Part shown: positions 24,522 to 33,136 of the stretch, one piece after another | Position numbering within the stretch: the first letter of the stretch is position 1 | Layout: each line of letters starts with the position of its first letter | Assembly: GCA_036500345.1 (NCBI GenBank) | Contig: DASYCE010000012.1 | Location: 107,110 to 171,109, forward strand | Reading direction: 5' to 3' | Source of the DNA: Gemmatimonadales bacterium | GTDB lineage: Bacteria; Gemmatimonadota; Gemmatimonadetes; Gemmatimonadales; GWC2-71-9 | Length of the DNA stretch: 64,000 bases | Program-made: the position numbers and the translations under genes | The notes under the pieces: generated by a model | What the model was told of the DNA's origin: nothing | The model's input: the letters and a program-made list of their open reading frames with translations, nothing else | The model's database searches: none

Positions 24522-24773
24522 CTAGGGCACGCGGTCTGCCGCCCCCGCTCCGAAGAGGAACTGTTCCAGGTTACGGAGGAGGAATTCCCGCGCCTTGGGC
24601 TGGTGAGGGATCAATCCATAGTGGTTGATCAGCTGTTGCTGCTGCTTGAGCCAGTCGCCCCAGCAATCCTTGCAGATCGAATCGTAGATCCGCTGCCCCA
24701 GCTCGTTCCCGAACGGCTTGAACGCCTGCCGTTCGCCGTCACGACCGCAGCGGACGCAATGCACTGTCGCCAT
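24522..24773 (-). CDS. YggX-like Fe(2+)-trafficking/oxidative damage protection protein with two CxxC pairs
   Basis: 83 residues. The core (AFKPFGNELGQRIYDSICKDCWGDWLKQQQQLINHYGL and the C-terminal FLLRNLEQFLFG) matches YggX, which protects Fe-S clusters and limits oxidative damage. The E. coli protein has a single conserved Cys near residue 7. This version has Cys6-x2-Cys9 and Cys34-x2-Cys37, enough for a zinc or iron knuckle. ATG 24773 lies six bases from TAATTT. Confidence 0.85.
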   Translation of the reverse strand: MATVHCVRCGRDGERQAFKPFGNELGQRIYDSICKDCWGDWLKQQQQLINHYGLIPHQPKAREFLLRNLEQFLFGAGAADRVP

Positions 24774-24779
24774 CGCTGC

Positions 24780-24785
24780 AAATTA
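24780..24785 (-). promoter_or_regulatory. -10 hexamer TAATTT, six bases before the YggX-like start
   Basis: TAATTT-N6-ATG on the minus strand with no ribosome binding site. Leaderless pattern. Confidence 0.55.
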
Positions 24786-24793
24786 GCGCGCCG

Positions 24794-25084
24794 CTATTCG
24801 CCCCGCTTGAGCGCCTTGATGCCGCTCGCCGTGCCCACGCCCGTGGCACCACCGACGATCAACGCGGTGCCGACGCCGACCAGCGGGAGAATCGCAACCA
24901 CCGGAATGAGGATGACCGTCGCGACAAAGAACGCGATCCATGGCGCCAGCGGATGGCGAACGGCGTCGACATACCGCAGCCGGTTGCGGACATATTCGCG
25001 AGCCATCCCGAAGGCGAAGAGCGCCCCGCCAACGGTGACCACGAATCCGACCAGCGAAAAGAGCGATCTCAGGAAATGGAACAT
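24794..25084 (-). CDS. Small membrane protein of unknown function
   Basis: 96 residues, two or three helices (about 8-28, 46-68 and a glycine-rich one at 68-88). Ends KALKRGE. Not recognised. It sits just upstream of the YggX-like gene on the same strand, 20 bp away, but that gene has its own promoter-like element. Confidence 0.6.
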   Translation of the reverse strand: MFHFLRSLFSLVGFVVTVGGALFAFGMAREYVRNRLRYVDAVRHPLAPWIAFFVATVILIPVVAILPLVGVGTALIVGGATGVGTASGIKALKRGE

Positions 25085-25150
25085 CGGGTACCTGCCGATA
25101 AAGGATGTGTTGCAGTACGAAACACGCGCTCAAAAGATTCACGCCAGTCA

Positions 25151-27418
25151 CTATCGCCGGAAGAGATACGCCAATTTCACGAAGAAGCCGTCCTGCTGAC
25201 GCGTCAGGTACCGGAAGGTGAAGGGCCTGTCCCCTTCGAGGGTCGAGCCGTATCCCAGGAAGAACTCCGTTCCCGGGTGCGGCTGGTAGGAGAGGAGCCA
25301 GTCGACCCGCAGGGAGTCGGATCGCGACGCGACAGCGGGTACCCCCGCGATCGCGACCGGCAAACCCGTGGCACCGTCCTGAAGCGCGGCCTGGCGCTGC
25401 GAGAGGTACTGCGCCACGACCCGCACGAAGAGCGCCCGCGTCGGCTGAACTTCGACCTTGAGCCGCGGAATGATCGTGCGCGCGAACTCGCTCCCATCGT
25501 TCGCACGTCGCAGCCGCGAATAGGTCAGCGTCGCGAACGCCCGGACCGAACTCGACGCCCGCACCGTCAGTGATGCGTTGACGTTGAACGCGGTGCCGCG
25601 CGCAGCTTCCGGAAAGATCGGTGTTGTCCCGCCAGACACATTGACCGACGCTTCGTAGTGCTGAAAGAGCGGCGTCGCCACCGTAATCCCGTCATTCCAT
25701 GCCCCAAAGATCCCGCTCGGCACCACGAACGGCACCACGAGATCGCCGGATTGCACCGCGTATGACGCGTACGTCGACCGATCGAAGCGGGTGAAGGCAT
25801 CGGCGCCGTTCGCGGTGAGATTCCAGCCGCCGCGGAGCCGGAGCGTCGCCGTGATGTCGCCGTCGCCCTCGATCGGCCGGCGATGGAGGAAGTCGTCGTA
25901 ATTCCAGATCTGCTGCGTCCCGCCGAAGACCGAGAACTGCTCGATCGCGGCGCCGCGCGCACCATACCACGAGAAGCGGTTGTACGCGTGGGACATCACC
26001 ACGCCGGTGCGCGGCACGAATCCGCTCTGCGCCGAGAAGTCCTGGTCAATGCCGGTGGCGAGATAGTTGAACCCCCACGCGCGGCCGGTGCGGTCGTACT
26101 CGAGATCCCAAAGCGGTGCCGACCGGGTGGCACCGTTCGAAGAATCGCGCGTCGACGATCCGGCCAGCTGCGCCTGGACGTAATACACTTTGCCGAAGAG
26201 AATCCGCGTGTCGGCTGACGCCACGCGATTGAACATGCCGTCCGCTTCGCGATCGGTGACCGTGACGCCGGCCACCGAATTCGACCCGATATCGTGCCGG
26301 ATCCGCGTCATGTTGGCGAGCGCTTCGGGCGCGCCAGTCGGCTCATCGATCGCAGTCAGGTGTGCCACCGTCCACGGACCGAACTTGCCGGTGAGCTTCA
26401 GTCCACCGGCCGGATCGACGATCGTCCGCGTGTAGACAAGGTTGTTCGGCGACGCGAAGAGTTCGATCCCTTCGAGAAAGAACGGCCGGCGCTCGGGATA
26501 GAAGAGCGCAAAGCGCTGGTTGATCGTCACCAGCCCGGCGTCCGATTCCACCTGCGAGAAATCGGGGTTGACCGTGCCGTCCAGCGTGACGCTGGTGAAG
26601 CCGAGTCGCGCGTTTCCGCCGAGGCTTGGCTCGACGTTGCCGCGCTCGAATGAGCCGCCGGGAGTCCGGTTCCCTTCGAGCTGCGCCGTCATTTCAGGCT
26701 GCACTTCGGTGACGACGCCGCGATGAATCCCGTGAATCCCGGTGATGGTGCCGTCCTGCGCCAGGAACGACTCGCTGGCCCGCCGGACATCGGTCCAGGT
26801 GTCCTCGTAGCCGGTGCGCTGCGTGATCCGGTCGACGTTGATTCCCCACGTCTGCTCGTTGCCGCCGGCGTATCGCAACGACTTGAACGGAATCCGCATC
26901 TCGATCACGTACCCGAATGCGGTACGCTGGCCCTTGCTCTCGTAGATGAAGTCGGGATTGCGATCGAGCGTCCCGGGTGAATTCGACGACGTGGAGAAGC
27001 CCCCTTCGCTTCGCACGCCATCATCCTGCACGCCGAGCGGGTTGCTTCCGAAGACGTACGCGCGGCGCCGGTCGTTGAAGGTGTCGAGATAGATGGTGAT
27101 CTCGTCATCGCTCGCGATATTGTCGCGTCCCGAGAGCGTGGCGTGCACCAGTGATGGTTCGCGGTCGTAGGCGCGAATGCCGAAATAGATGGCGGTCGGC
27201 GAGTACCAGACCAGAACGACGGTCGAGTCCTCGGCGGGGCGCGAGTCGACCGGGCGGTACTGCTTGAACTGGTCGAGACGCGCCGCCTGTTGCCAGACCG
27301 GTTCGTCGAGGACGCCGTCGATCGCGGGCTGGGCGTCGATCCGAGGAATGCGCACCGCTGGCGCCTGCGCGCCGAGCGACGCCGCGGTGAGGAAGAGCAG
27401 ATATGTCGGGGATTTCAC
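25151..27418 (-). CDS. DUF5916 outer-membrane protein with N-terminal CBM9-like domain
   Basis: 755 residues from GTG 27418. Signal peptide, then a CBM9-type sugar-binding fold (about 25-200; IDGVLDEPVWQQA, VLVWYSPTAIYFGIRAYDREP, DDEITIYLDTFND). The DUF5916 barrel follows (GINVDRITQRTGYEDTW, GTVNPDFSQVESDAGLVTINQRFALFYPERRPFFLEG and C-terminal VKLAYLFRR). Widespread in Bacteroidota and Gemmatimonadota, thought to be an outer-membrane protein; substrate unknown. TATCTT lies six bases before the GTG. Confidence 0.9.
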   Translation of the reverse strand: MKSPTYLLFLTAASLGAQAPAVRIPRIDAQPAIDGVLDEPVWQQAARLDQFKQYRPVDSRPAEDSTVVLVWYSPTAIYFGIRAYDREPSLVHATLSGRDNIASDDEITIYLDTFNDRRRAYVFGSNPLGVQDDGVRSEGGFSTSSNSPGTLDRNPDFIYESKGQRTAFGYVIEMRIPFKSLRYAGGNEQTWGINVDRITQRTGYEDTWTDVRRASESFLAQDGTITGIHGIHRGVVTEVQPEMTAQLEGNRTPGGSFERGNVEPSLGGNARLGFTSVTLDGTVNPDFSQVESDAGLVTINQRFALFYPERRPFFLEGIELFASPNNLVYTRTIVDPAGGLKLTGKFGPWTVAHLTAIDEPTGAPEALANMTRIRHDIGSNSVAGVTVTDREADGMFNRVASADTRILFGKVYYVQAQLAGSSTRDSSNGATRSAPLWDLEYDRTGRAWGFNYLATGIDQDFSAQSGFVPRTGVVMSHAYNRFSWYGARGAAIEQFSVFGGTQQIWNYDDFLHRRPIEGDGDITATLRLRGGWNLTANGADAFTRFDRSTYASYAVQSGDLVVPFVVPSGIFGAWNDGITVATPLFQHYEASVNVSGGTTPIFPEAARGTAFNVNASLTVRASSSVRAFATLTYSRLRRANDGSEFARTIIPRLKVEVQPTRALFVRVVAQYLSQRQAALQDGATGLPVAIAGVPAVASRSDSLRVDWLLSYQPHPGTEFFLGYGSTLEGDRPFTFRYLTRQQDGFFVKLAYLFRR

Positions 27419-27424
27419 CCCGTA

Positions 27425-27430
27425 AAGATA
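27425..27430 (-). promoter_or_regulatory. -10 hexamer TATCTT, six bases before a GTG start
   Basis: TATCTT-N6-GTG on the minus strand, inside the 15-bp gap that separates this gene from the upstream metallophosphoesterase gene. Gives the DUF5916 gene its own leaderless promoter. Confidence 0.6.
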
Positions 27431-27433
27431 CGC

Positions 27434-28708
27434 TCAGCTGGCCACGATCGTCCCGGTCATCCGCGGGTGCAGCGAGCAGTAATAGTGGTACGTCCCCGGC
27501 GACCGGATCACCGTGCGGTAGCGCTGGTCGGTATCGAGGACTGTTGACGGATTGAACTTCTTCTCGACGTTGACGATCAGGTGCGGGACGTCATCCTGAT
27601 TGATCCAGGTGACGGTATCTCCCGCCTTCACACGGAGCACCGGCGGTGTGAACGCGAAGTTGTCGATCCCGATCTCGCCCGCACCCAGCGCGATCGTCTT
27701 CCGCGCGCTGCGCTGGGCATTGGCCGCGTCGCGGGTGGCAAGATCGAACGCCGGCGCCTCCCCCGACAGCGTCCGATCGACGACCGCGAGATGCGTTCGT
27801 CCCGGGATGTAGGTGACGTTGGCGATGCCGAGGACGCTGGTGAGCCGGCCGGCGTCGACGGTCATCGGGCCGGGCCCGGGCGCGGTGCCGGGCGCCGGCT
27901 GCGGGAACGCCGTCGACATCGCGGTATGGAAGGCGACGTTTCCCTCGACCTTCTGCATGATCTGGTGGATGTGCCCGTTGAGCACCGTCACCGACCCGAA
28001 TCGCTTGAGCAACGCCAGCGCCTCCGCGGAGTCGTCGGTCCCCCATCCCCATTCTGGATAGACATTCCAGAGGGGGATATGCGCGAACACCACGACCGGC
28101 GTACTCGCCGATACTCCCGCGAGGTCGCGCCGCAGCCAGGCGAGTTGTTCGTCGCCGAGGGCGCCGAGGCCGCCGGCCTTGAGATTGAGCACGTTGACCA
28201 GCCCCACGAAATGGACGCCGCTGTGGTCAAAGCTCTGCCAGCCGCCGCCGCGCGTGCCCCGGCCGTAGCGCTGCAGGTACGCTGCTCCATTATCTCCGGC
28301 GACATCGTGCTCGCCGGGCACATAGATGATCCGTTCGGTGCGCGCTCCCTTCAGCACTTCGCTCGCGGTGTCGAATTCGCTCGCCTTGGCGAGCTGGGTG
28401 ATGTCGCCTGTGTGCAGGATGAAGGCGGGCTGCTGCGGCAGTGCGTTCAACCGGTCGACCGCCTGTCGCAGCGTCGCGGTGACGTCGCTGTTCGCCGCCT
28501 TGTTGAATCCGATATGGGAATCGCTGACCTGGGCGAAGAAGATGCTCCCGCGCTCCTCGGCGGTGAGATCGCCCAGGCGCGACACCGCGAAGGAGGTTGG
28601 CACACCGGCCTTCATCCCCCAGACCACTCCGGTCCCCGCCCACGCCATGCACTTGAGGAATCCGCGCCGGTCGATGCCGTCGCCGCCCTGTTCGTCGCTG
28701 CTCATCAT
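27434..28708 (-). CDS. Tat-exported metallophosphoesterase fused to a cupredoxin domain
   Basis: 424 residues. Twin-arginine signal DRRGFLK (13-19). Calcineurin-type phosphoesterase domain (about 55-310) with metal ligands in DSH (63-65), GD (101-102), GEHD (132-135, usually GNHD), His210 and GHIH (245-248). A C-terminal cupredoxin domain (about 340-424) has all four type 1 copper ligands: His376, Cys411, His414 and Met417 (in YYCSLHPRMTG). Such cupredoxins bind or transfer copper electrons. Its combination with a phosphoesterase in one exported chain suggests a copper-linked hydrolase. It diverges from a sigma/anti-sigma pair, with 141 bp between the starts. SD-like GGGGGAG precedes ATG 28708. 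Confidence 0.9.
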   Translation of the reverse strand: MMSSDEQGGDGIDRRGFLKCMAWAGTGVVWGMKAGVPTSFAVSRLGDLTAEERGSIFFAQVSDSHIGFNKAANSDVTATLRQAVDRLNALPQQPAFILHTGDITQLAKASEFDTASEVLKGARTERIIYVPGEHDVAGDNGAAYLQRYGRGTRGGGWQSFDHSGVHFVGLVNVLNLKAGGLGALGDEQLAWLRRDLAGVSASTPVVVFAHIPLWNVYPEWGWGTDDSAEALALLKRFGSVTVLNGHIHQIMQKVEGNVAFHTAMSTAFPQPAPGTAPGPGPMTVDAGRLTSVLGIANVTYIPGRTHLAVVDRTLSGEAPAFDLATRDAANAQRSARKTIALGAGEIGIDNFAFTPPVLRVKAGDTVTWINQDDVPHLIVNVEKKFNPSTVLDTDQRYRTVIRSPGTYHYYCSLHPRMTGTIVAS

Positions 28709-28780
28709 CTCCCCCGGAGGTTGGCTGCTCTCCTTGCGGAGACTCGCGCCGGGGCCGTTCTATTCCGTCGCAGGAGGCGG

Positions 28781-28806
28781 GGAATAAACCGGCGCCACGG
28801 CGAGTC
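28781..28806 (+). promoter_or_regulatory. Candidate ECF-type promoter before the second sigma factor
   Basis: GGAAT at 28781-28785 and GTC at 28804-28806, with 18 bases between, resemble ECF autoregulatory promoters (GGAAC and GTC/CGT). Weak evidence, read by eye only. Confidence 0.25.
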
Positions 28807-28867
28807 CCTATCTGAGGGGCAGGGCACCCGGGCGCTTCGATGACGAGGAGTGGTACTGCAACGGACA

Positions 28868-29407
28868 ATGGCGGCAACCGTGATCGGGGCTGAAGCGGCG
28901 GGCGGTCGTCTCGAGGAATTCGAGGCGATGGTCCTCCCGTTCCTCGACGACGCCTACACCCTCGCGCGCCACCTCACTCGCCACGAGTTCGACGCGCAGG
29001 ATGTGGTGCAGGAGGCATCGCTCCGCGCGTGGCGCCATTTCGACGGCTTCCGTGGCGGCAATCCGCGCGTCTGGCTCCTGACCATCGTCCGCCACACCGC
29101 ATACACCTGGCTCTCGCGCGCGTCACATCGCGCCACCGAAGCGCTCGACGATGTCGGCGACGACGTGATCGCGGCCGCCGCCCAGGCCGACGACGCCCTC
29201 GCCGTGAGTGAACAGCGAGCCGTGGTGTCGCGCGCCCTGGCGCAACTTCCGCGAGAATCGCGTGAAATCGTCGTGCTCCGTGACATCGAGGATCTCTCGT
29301 ATCAGGAGATCGCGCGTGTACTCGGCGTTCCGATCGGGACGGTGATGTCGCGCCTTGCGCGAGCGCGCCAGCGTCTGCGGACCATCCTCAGCGGATCGGA
29401 GCGATAG
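28868..29407 (+). CDS. ECF-type sigma factor
   Basis: 179 residues from ATG 28868 (GTG 28850 also possible; neither has a good ribosome site). Region 2: FLDDAYTLARHLTRHEFDAQDVVQEASLRAWRHFDGF, then VWLLTIVRHTAYTW. Region 4: ALAQLPRESREIVVLRDIEDLSYQEIARVLGVPIGTVMSRLARARQRL. An anti-sigma gene follows three bases later. Divergence from the phosphoesterase-cupredoxin gene suggests that gene may belong to its regulon. Confidence 0.93.
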   Translation: MAATVIGAEAAGGRLEEFEAMVLPFLDDAYTLARHLTRHEFDAQDVVQEASLRAWRHFDGFRGGNPRVWLLTIVRHTAYTWLSRASHRATEALDDVGDDVIAAAAQADDALAVSEQRAVVSRALAQLPRESREIVVLRDIEDLSYQEIARVLGVPIGTVMSRLARARQRLRTILSGSER

Positions 29408-29410
29408 CCG

Positions 29411-30193
29411 ATGCGATGCGACGACGTACTCCCTTTGCTCGACGGCTACATCGACGGTGAGCTGTCGATGCCAGAGTCGGAATCGGTTGCCTCGCATCTC
29501 GCCGTGTGTTCATCGTGCAGCACCGAGTACGCCGCGAGGCTCGAATCGGTGAGCGTGACCCGCGGCGCGTTGCAGAGGGATGTTGCGCCGGACATGCTTC
29601 GGTCACGGGTGCGCGCCTCGCTTCGCGAGGCCGCCGCACCGCGCGCCGCACCGGTTGTCGTCGAGTCGTCCCGGCGCCGATCGCTGGTCGCGAACCGCTG
29701 GTTCCCGATCAGCATCGCCGCGCTCTTCTGTCTGGTCGTCGGTGGCGGGTGGCTTGCCGCGCATCGACAGTCGAGCGAGGGCGCGATCGTCGAGGAAGCG
29801 CTGGAGAGTCACGTCCGATCGCTGATCGGCGAGCATCTCGTCGACGTGCCGTCGAGCGACCAGCACACCGTCAAGCCGTGGTTTGCCGGGAAGATCGATT
29901 TCTCGCCGCAGGTGCCGAAGCTCGACAGTCTCGGCTTTGTGCTTGTTGGTGGGCGTCTCGACTATCTGCACGGGCGACCGGTTGCCGCGATCGTCTACCA
30001 GCGCAGGCGTCACGTGATCAATCTCTACTCGTGGCCGGAGACGGATGCCGGTCCGGCAACGCCGGAGCAGATCGATCGCAACGGCTACCACTTGCTCCAT
30101 TGGGGACGCGACAACACCGAGTACTGGGCGGTGTCGGATGTGGCGCCGGCAGATCTCAGGGCATTCGAGGTTGCGTTCGAACAGGCGCGGTGA
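29411..30193 (+). CDS. Zinc-finger anti-sigma factor with periplasmic domain
   Basis: 260 residues. N-terminal HLAVCSSC (HxxxCxxC) ZAS motif (residues about 29-36), one membrane helix (about 95-115), and a ~145-residue periplasmic domain containing a beta-rich SLGFVLVGGRLDYLHGRPVAAIVYQRRRHVINLYSW segment seen in membrane anti-sigma factors (RsiW/ChrR-like group). Follows the sigma gene immediately. Confidence 0.88.
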   Translation: MRCDDVLPLLDGYIDGELSMPESESVASHLAVCSSCSTEYAARLESVSVTRGALQRDVAPDMLRSRVRASLREAAAPRAAPVVVESSRRRSLVANRWFPISIAALFCLVVGGGWLAAHRQSSEGAIVEEALESHVRSLIGEHLVDVPSSDQHTVKPWFAGKIDFSPQVPKLDSLGFVLVGGRLDYLHGRPVAAIVYQRRRHVINLYSWPETDAGPATPEQIDRNGYHLLHWGRDNTEYWAVSDVAPADLRAFEVAFEQAR

Positions 30194-30390
30194 AGTCGAC
30201 CCGTCACGCCGTCCTCACCGAATTGTCATCCAGCAGTACCGCCTCCCGCCATGCAACGCCGCGACACTAGGCATCAATCAGGGTGTGCGCGGATCACTCG
30301 CCTTGTGAAAAGAGGTGCGAACCGCGCCGTCGCGCGATGACTCAATGATCTCGCCATCGCGTTGCATCTCCACCCGTCCGAGGAGGCGCA

Positions 30391-32400
30391 ATGTCACTCC
30401 GCATCCCGCTGCAGCTCGGTTCACCCGCACTCGCGCTGCTCGTCCCGGCGTTCCTCGCCGCGCAGGCCCCATCCCCACACACCCTGCTCCCGGTGCGTGC
30501 CGTCACGCTCTTCTCGTCCGGGGTCGGCTACTTCGAACATGCGGGGACGGTGCACGGCGACGCCACCGCCGAGCTCAGATTCACCGCCGCCCAGATCAAC
30601 GACGTCCTCAAGTCGCTCACGCTCGCCGATCTCGACGGCGGCCGCATCGCCGCGGTGACGTACCCGTCGGAGGACCCGGTCGCGAGAACGCTTCGTTCCT
30701 TCGACGTCGACATCACCGCGAACCCCGACATGATGACACTCCTCAACCAGTTGCGCGGAGCCAGCGTTACGGTCGACGTGCAGGGCGATCACGTCACCGG
30801 TACGATCCTGGGCGTCGAAAGTCGCAGGCGAGCGATGGGTGCCGGGAATCCTGTCGACGTGCCGACACTCAATCTCCTTACTGCCGCCACCATCCGGTCA
30901 GTCGAGCTTCCGTCAATCACGTCGCTCACCCTCGACGATCCGCAATTGCAGGGAGAGCTGTCCAAGGCGCTCGCCGCGCTGGCCCAGGCGCGCGACGCAG
31001 ATCGGAAACCGATTGTCGTCAACTTCACCGGCAACGGTGAGCGGCGAGTGCGCGTCGGCTACGTCGCGGAAGCGCCGATCTGGAAGGCAAGCTATCGGCT
31101 GATTCTCGGCGACAAGCACTCGTCGCTGCAGGGATGGGCGATCGTCGAGAATCAGACCGAGAGCGACTGGAACGACGTCTCGCTCACACTGGTGAGTGGT
31201 CGCCCGATCTCGTTCATCATGGACCTCTACAAGCCGATCTACGTGCAACGACAGACCGTGGCGCTTGATCTGTATGAGGAGTTGATGCCGCAGCTCTACC
31301 GCGCCGGTTTGGCGAATGGGGTGATCGGCGGAACGGCCGGGCTGTCGCTGAGCCAGAAGTTCGACGCCGCCTCGTTCAGCGGGAAGGGGGTCGACGGCGG
31401 GATTGCCCAGGGCAGGGTCGGCCCATCCGTTCATACCGCTCGTACCGGGGCGCTCTTCCAGTACACCATTCCCGGCGTAACACTCGCCCGGCAGAAGTCG
31501 GCGATGCTCCCGTTGGTGACCGATACCATGAGCGTGCAACGGCTGTCGATCTACAACGCGGGCGTCCTGGAGGATCACCCGCTCAACGGTGTGCGGCTTC
31601 GCAACACCTCGGGGAAGGACCTGCTGCAGGGACCGATCACGGTCTTCGACGGCGGCAGCTACGCCGGCGATGCACGAATCGAAGACCTTCCGGCCGGTCA
31701 GAGCCGTCTCCTCTCCTACGGCGTCGATCTCGACATGCTGGTCCACCCCGATTCACGCCGCGGCATCGTTTCGTCGATCGTGACAGCGAAGATCGTCAAG
31801 GGGGTGCTGCTGGTGAGCCGCCGGCAGCTGCTGGAAATGCGATACACCATCGACAATCATGGCCTGAAAGAGAAGACGGTGCTGGTCGAAGTGCCGATCC
31901 TCGCTGGGTGGAAGCTCGCCGATGGGATGACCCCGGTGGAAACGACGGCGACGGAGTACCGATTTGAGCAGAGCGTCGCAGCGGGAACGGAGCTTGCGCT
32001 GCCGGTCACCCAGGAACAGCTGTATCAGGAGAGCATGCGCATCCTGGCAGCTGATACTGTTGCACTGCTCACCTATTCCCGCAACGGAGAGATTCCGGCG
32101 GACGTTCGTGCCGCGCTGGCCAGGGTCGCATCGATGAAGGCGGCACTCGCTGATGTCAAGGCAGAGATCGCAGCGCGCGATTCGGAGATCGAAGCGATCA
32201 GCACGGAGCAGGGACGGATCCGCGAGAACATGAAGACGGTCGACGGCAAGTCGCAGTACTACGAGCGGCTCCTCGCCAAGCTCAACGATCAGGAATCACG
32301 GATCGAAGCGTTGCAGCAGGAGCGCGCCGGACTGATTGCGAAGCGGGATGCACAACAGCGGGCGATGGAGGAATACCTGGAGGGATTGACCATCGGATGA
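30391..32400 (+). CDS. DUF4139 domain protein
   Basis: 669 residues, signal peptide (ends FLAAQAP), GAGGAGG before ATG 30391. N-terminal DUF4140-like segment (VTLFSSGVGYFEHAGTV), then DUF4139 body (VGYVAEAPIWKASYRLIL, WNDVSLTLVSGRP), and a C-terminal coiled coil (about 560-665; repeated Arg/Glu/Ala heptads). Related proteins in other bacteria are called mucoidy inhibitor-like or simply DUF4139; the molecular role is not known. Probably periplasmic. Confidence 0.85.
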   Translation: MSLRIPLQLGSPALALLVPAFLAAQAPSPHTLLPVRAVTLFSSGVGYFEHAGTVHGDATAELRFTAAQINDVLKSLTLADLDGGRIAAVTYPSEDPVARTLRSFDVDITANPDMMTLLNQLRGASVTVDVQGDHVTGTILGVESRRRAMGAGNPVDVPTLNLLTAATIRSVELPSITSLTLDDPQLQGELSKALAALAQARDADRKPIVVNFTGNGERRVRVGYVAEAPIWKASYRLILGDKHSSLQGWAIVENQTESDWNDVSLTLVSGRPISFIMDLYKPIYVQRQTVALDLYEELMPQLYRAGLANGVIGGTAGLSLSQKFDAASFSGKGVDGGIAQGRVGPSVHTARTGALFQYTIPGVTLARQKSAMLPLVTDTMSVQRLSIYNAGVLEDHPLNGVRLRNTSGKDLLQGPITVFDGGSYAGDARIEDLPAGQSRLLSYGVDLDMLVHPDSRRGIVSSIVTAKIVKGVLLVSRRQLLEMRYTIDNHGLKEKTVLVEVPILAGWKLADGMTPVETTATEYRFEQSVAAGTELALPVTQEQLYQESMRILAADTVALLTYSRNGEIPADVRAALARVASMKAALADVKAEIAARDSEIEAISTEQGRIRENMKTVDGKSQYYERLLAKLNDQESRIEALQQERAGLIAKRDAQQRAMEEYLEGLTIG

Positions 32401-32437
32401 CGTGGTCGAAGATCGCCGACGCGCGTTCAGCGCCGCC

Positions 32438-33055
32438 TCACTGACGCAACAGTGCGGCGGCGATCCTGAGATCCTCGACGAACGCCGCATGTTCGCGCCG
32501 CCGATCTGCGTCGGTGCGCTGCCGCAGGATCGACGATGGATGGATCGTCGCCATCCCGTGCGGCGCGAGTGATGTCTCAAGCGGCTCGCCGCGATCGCGC
32601 GTCACGCGGACCTGATTGCCGAAGAGCGACCGTGCCGCCGTCGCTCCAAGTGCCACCACCACCTGCGGATGGACCAGGGCGATCTCGGCGGTGAGCCACG
32701 GACGGCAGGCATTCACTTCGCGCGCCGACGGCTTCTTGTGCAGTCGCTTCCCCTCCGCCGGCGCCCACTTGAAATGCTTCACCGCGTTGGTGACGAAGAC
32801 CGTGGTACGGTCGATCCCCGCCTCTTCGAGCGCACGATCGAGCCGCTTTCCCGCGGGGCCGACAAACGGTTTCCCGGCGAGATCCTCGTCGTTACCGGGC
32901 TGCTCGCCGACGAGCAGGAGCGCCGCACCGGCTCGGCCAACCCCCGGGACGGCCTGCGTCGCACGGCGGTAGAGCGGACACCCCTCGCACGCCTGCATCG
33001 CCTTTCGGACGCTGGTCAGCGACGGGTGCTCCGGGAGAAACGGTTCGGCGCTCAC
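32438..33055 (-). CDS. udgX: UdgX-type uracil-DNA glycosylase (family 4/5 superfamily)
   Basis: 205 residues from GTG 33055 (GTG 33067 possible). Four Cys expected for an iron-sulfur cluster begin with CEGCPLY (Cys23, Cys26). Motif A is GEQPGNDEDLAGKPFVGPAG (50-69). A KRLHKKPS loop (103-110) places His106 where UdgX of Mycobacterium smegmatis has His109, the residue that forms a covalent bond to the abasic site after uracil removal. Motif B region is HPSSILR. It is followed downstream only by the DUF4139 3' end. Product would excise uracil and stay attached, blocking repair intermediates. Confidence 0.9.
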   Translation of the reverse strand: MSAEPFLPEHPSLTSVRKAMQACEGCPLYRRATQAVPGVGRAGAALLLVGEQPGNDEDLAGKPFVGPAGKRLDRALEEAGIDRTTVFVTNAVKHFKWAPAEGKRLHKKPSAREVNACRPWLTAEIALVHPQVVVALGATAARSLFGNQVRVTRDRGEPLETSLAPHGMATIHPSSILRQRTDADRRREHAAFVEDLRIAAALLRQ

Positions 33056-33103
33056 GATCGGGGCGACGAGCGGCCTCCCCCTCGCTGCACATCGCAATTC
33101 TCG

Positions 33104-33109
33104 TATTTT
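33104..33109 (+). promoter_or_regulatory. -10-like TATTTT upstream of the 33137 gene
   Basis: TATTTT would place a transcription start near 33116 and a short leader of about 21 bases before ATG 33137. Confidence 0.35.
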
Positions 33110-33136
33110 GATGGACCACCCCGACTGCGAGCGCCG

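Noticed and set aside
28781-28815. Sigma-E style promoter GGAATAA with TCTGA
   Set aside because: The 23-base spacer is too long; a GTC at 28804 was considered instead, at low confidence.
28850-28867. GTG 28850 as start of the second sigma factor
   Set aside because: No usable ribosome site; kept only as an alternative to ATG 28868.
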